A stretch of DNA of 23,151 bases from an uncultured Pirellulales bacterium (GTDB lineage: Bacteria > Planctomycetota > Planctomycetia > Pirellulales > Lacipirellulaceae): contig CAMYJY010000004.1 in the NCBI GenBank assembly GCA_947258835.1, positions 1-23,151 on the forward strand. The letters run 5' to 3'. How positions within the stretch are numbered: the first letter of the stretch is position 1; each line of letters begins with the position of its first letter. Below, piece by piece: positions 22,359 to 23,151 of this stretch. Under the pieces are notes generated by a model that did no database searches, was not told where the DNA came from, and saw only the letters and a list, made by a program, of their open reading frames with translations. Position numbers and translations under genes: made by a program.

Positions 22359-22370
22359 TGCCAAAATGGC
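22359..22370. promoter_or_regulatory. Upstream palindrome 1 of hsp20
   Basis: TGCCAAAATGGC, extended to GTGCCA-AAA-TGGCAC at 22358-22372. The same 12-mer recurs at 22413. It lies about 140 bp before the -24 element, a usual enhancer distance for sigma-54 activators. Confidence 0.6.
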
Positions 22371-22412
22371 ACAAAAAATCTCGGACGACTCACCCCCCAT
22401 CCGGATCTGCAC

Positions 22413-22424
22413 TGCCAAAATGGC
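22413..22424. promoter_or_regulatory. Upstream palindrome 2 of hsp20
   Basis: A second TGCCAAAATGGC, 54 bp downstream of the first, close to five helical turns. It lies about 86 bp before the -24 element. Confidence 0.6.
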
Positions 22425-22457
22425 CGAATCGAACTGCGGTAAGATGGGCCAATAAGC

Positions 22458-22488
22458 ACGTAAGTCTTTTTTTAAATTACACTTACGT
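22458..22488. promoter_or_regulatory. Inverted repeat between palindromes and promoter of hsp20
   Basis: ACGTAAGT (22458-22465) and ACTTACGT (22481-22488) are exact reverse complements, separated by a 15-bp T/A-rich spacer. It could be a further regulator site or a bend region. It does not match CIRCE. Confidence 0.45.
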
Positions 22489-22503
22489 CATTTTCTTTGC
22501 GTT

Positions 22504-22519
22504 TGGCACGCAGGCTGCA
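22504..22519 (+). promoter_or_regulatory. Sigma-54 (-24/-12) promoter of hsp20
   Basis: TGGCACG-CAGG-CTGCA matches the consensus TGGCACG-N4-TTGCW at all but one position, and GG and GC have the exact required spacing. The expected start is near 22531, leaving a leader of about 57 nt to the hsp20 ATG. Confidence 0.72.
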
Positions 22520-22587
22520 CTGTGACCTATCGTGTTTATTATCTGCCTACCAAAGTAAATCTTTTTAAGTAGAAGGAGGATTTCACT

Positions 22588-23025
22588 ATGTCCCGATGTT
22601 CCGTTAACAAAAATCGCTGGCAAGAATTTGCGCCCAGCACATGGACCGATTTGGATGCTTTCCTGGGCCAGGTTTTCGGACCGCATGCTGCCAGCAGGGC
22701 TACGAGGCAACCTACGGTACCCTCCAGTATCTGGGAGGATCAGCAGTCCTACCACGTCGAGTTCGATGTCCCCGGAGTCCAGCGGGACGACATCGAGATT
22801 ACTTTCGAGAAAGGTATCCTGCAAATTGACGCCGTCAGGAATCCACGCGATACCGAAGGCACCAAGTTGCATGACCAACGGTATTATGGAAAAACCACGC
22901 GTCGCGTTAGCTTGCCGGAGTCAACCGACCCCGACAGCATCCAAGCCGAGTTAGCAGACGGTGTGTTGCACGTCACGGTGGCCAAAGCCGCCGAGGCCCA
23001 GCCCCGACGCATCGACGTGCAATAG
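22588..23025 (+). CDS. Hsp20 / alpha-crystallin small heat-shock protein
   Basis: 145 residues. AAGGAGG lies at ideal distance before the ATG. The N-terminal region (1-45) is short. The alpha-crystallin domain runs from about 46 to 140, with YHVEFDVPGVQRDDIEITFE, GILQIDAVR, RRVSLPESTDPDSIQAEL and the closing ADGVLHVTVAKA (the A-x-L-x-NGVL hallmark with Asp for Asn). It would hold unfolded proteins as an ATP-independent chaperone in the cytoplasm. The C-terminus ends RRIDVQ, close to the usual I-x-I/V tail motif. Expression is probably governed by the sigma-54-type region just upstream. It stands alone; no second hsp20 gene lies within the window. Confidence 0.94.
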   Translation: MSRCSVNKNRWQEFAPSTWTDLDAFLGQVFGPHAASRATRQPTVPSSIWEDQQSYHVEFDVPGVQRDDIEITFEKGILQIDAVRNPRDTEGTKLHDQRYYGKTTRRVSLPESTDPDSIQAELADGVLHVTVAKAAEAQPRRIDVQ

Positions 23026-23151
23026 GCGCGTTGGATCGTCGTGCACAGCCGGTTCCCAGGCCAACCCGGAGAAGTCCAGCGGCTTGCGCCGCGGGAGCTA
23101 CCCGGGCGCTGTGGGGCCGCACCCAACGCGAGGGGCCGGGCTGCGGCCCGG
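23026..23151. other. Spacer with GC-rich stems at window end
   Basis: GCGGCTTGCGCCGC around 23079-23093 is followed by GGGAGCTACCCGGG. A CCGGG-CTGCGG-CCCGG stem occupies 23136-23151 and is cut by the window edge. They resemble the stems at 12691-12728. No gene is seen. Confidence 0.5.

Noticed and set aside
22458..22488. CIRCE element before hsp20
   Set aside because: The arms ACGTAAGT/ACTTACGT and 15-bp spacer do not match TTAGCACTC-N9-GAGTGCTAA.

Overview
The window looks like chromosomal DNA of a planctomycete, probably from the Pirellula/Rhodopirellula branch. The evidence is a YTV-repeat Cys-rich wall-type protein, short secreted proteins with planctomycete-style motifs (such as PPTLSPYLNL), a fused CysN-CysC, a very large uncharacterised helical protein, and many dispersed GC-rich hairpin repeats between genes. 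The DNA is moderately GC-rich. Genes are mostly monocistronic or in pairs, with frequent convergent and divergent neighbours. No phage, CRISPR array, rRNA or transposase gene was seen. All calls come from reading the sequence; no database search was run.

Layout. 1-260: 5' part of a Trm112-like gene (minus strand), followed by a repeat-rich spacer. 849-2293: a small secreted protein, a 97-aa conserved-type protein (minus strand) and tRNA-Ser(CGA). 2832-4505: a promoter, a single-domain LuxR-type HTH protein and a 6-phosphofructokinase 9 bp downstream. 4506-5795: a secreted PQQ-type beta-propeller, convergent with pfk so that the two stop codons abut. 5943-9983: a 1346-residue protein of unknown function with a strongly acidic central segment, divergent from the propeller gene. 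10128-12305: an ExeA-like AAA ATPase (minus), RsmE (plus) and a secreted SPYLNL-motif protein (minus).

12837-17593 is a sulfate-assimilation locus. cysH (Fe-S type APS/PAPS reductase) and an Rrf2-family regulator run rightward. cysD and a fused cysN-cysC run leftward towards them. CysD and CysN make APS from sulfate and ATP, the CysC domain can phosphorylate APS to PAPS, and CysH reduces APS or PAPS to sulfite. A perfect palindrome lies at the predicted transcription start of cysH, so autoregulation by the Rrf2 protein is a reasonable hypothesis. The convergent rrf2/cysNC junction carries a small element bounded by 20-bp inverted repeats.

17755-23025: a secreted FKBP-type isomerase, the YTV-repeat protein with a good intrinsic terminator, a DUF481-like outer-membrane protein, a YiiD-type hotdog thioesterase, and an Hsp20 chaperone. 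Upstream of hsp20 is what looks like a complete sigma-54 control region: a -24/-12 element with exact spacing plus two identical palindromic 12-mers 54 bp apart at enhancer distance. I consider this the most interesting regulatory signal in the window. The 1346-aa protein is the most interesting uncharacterised gene.
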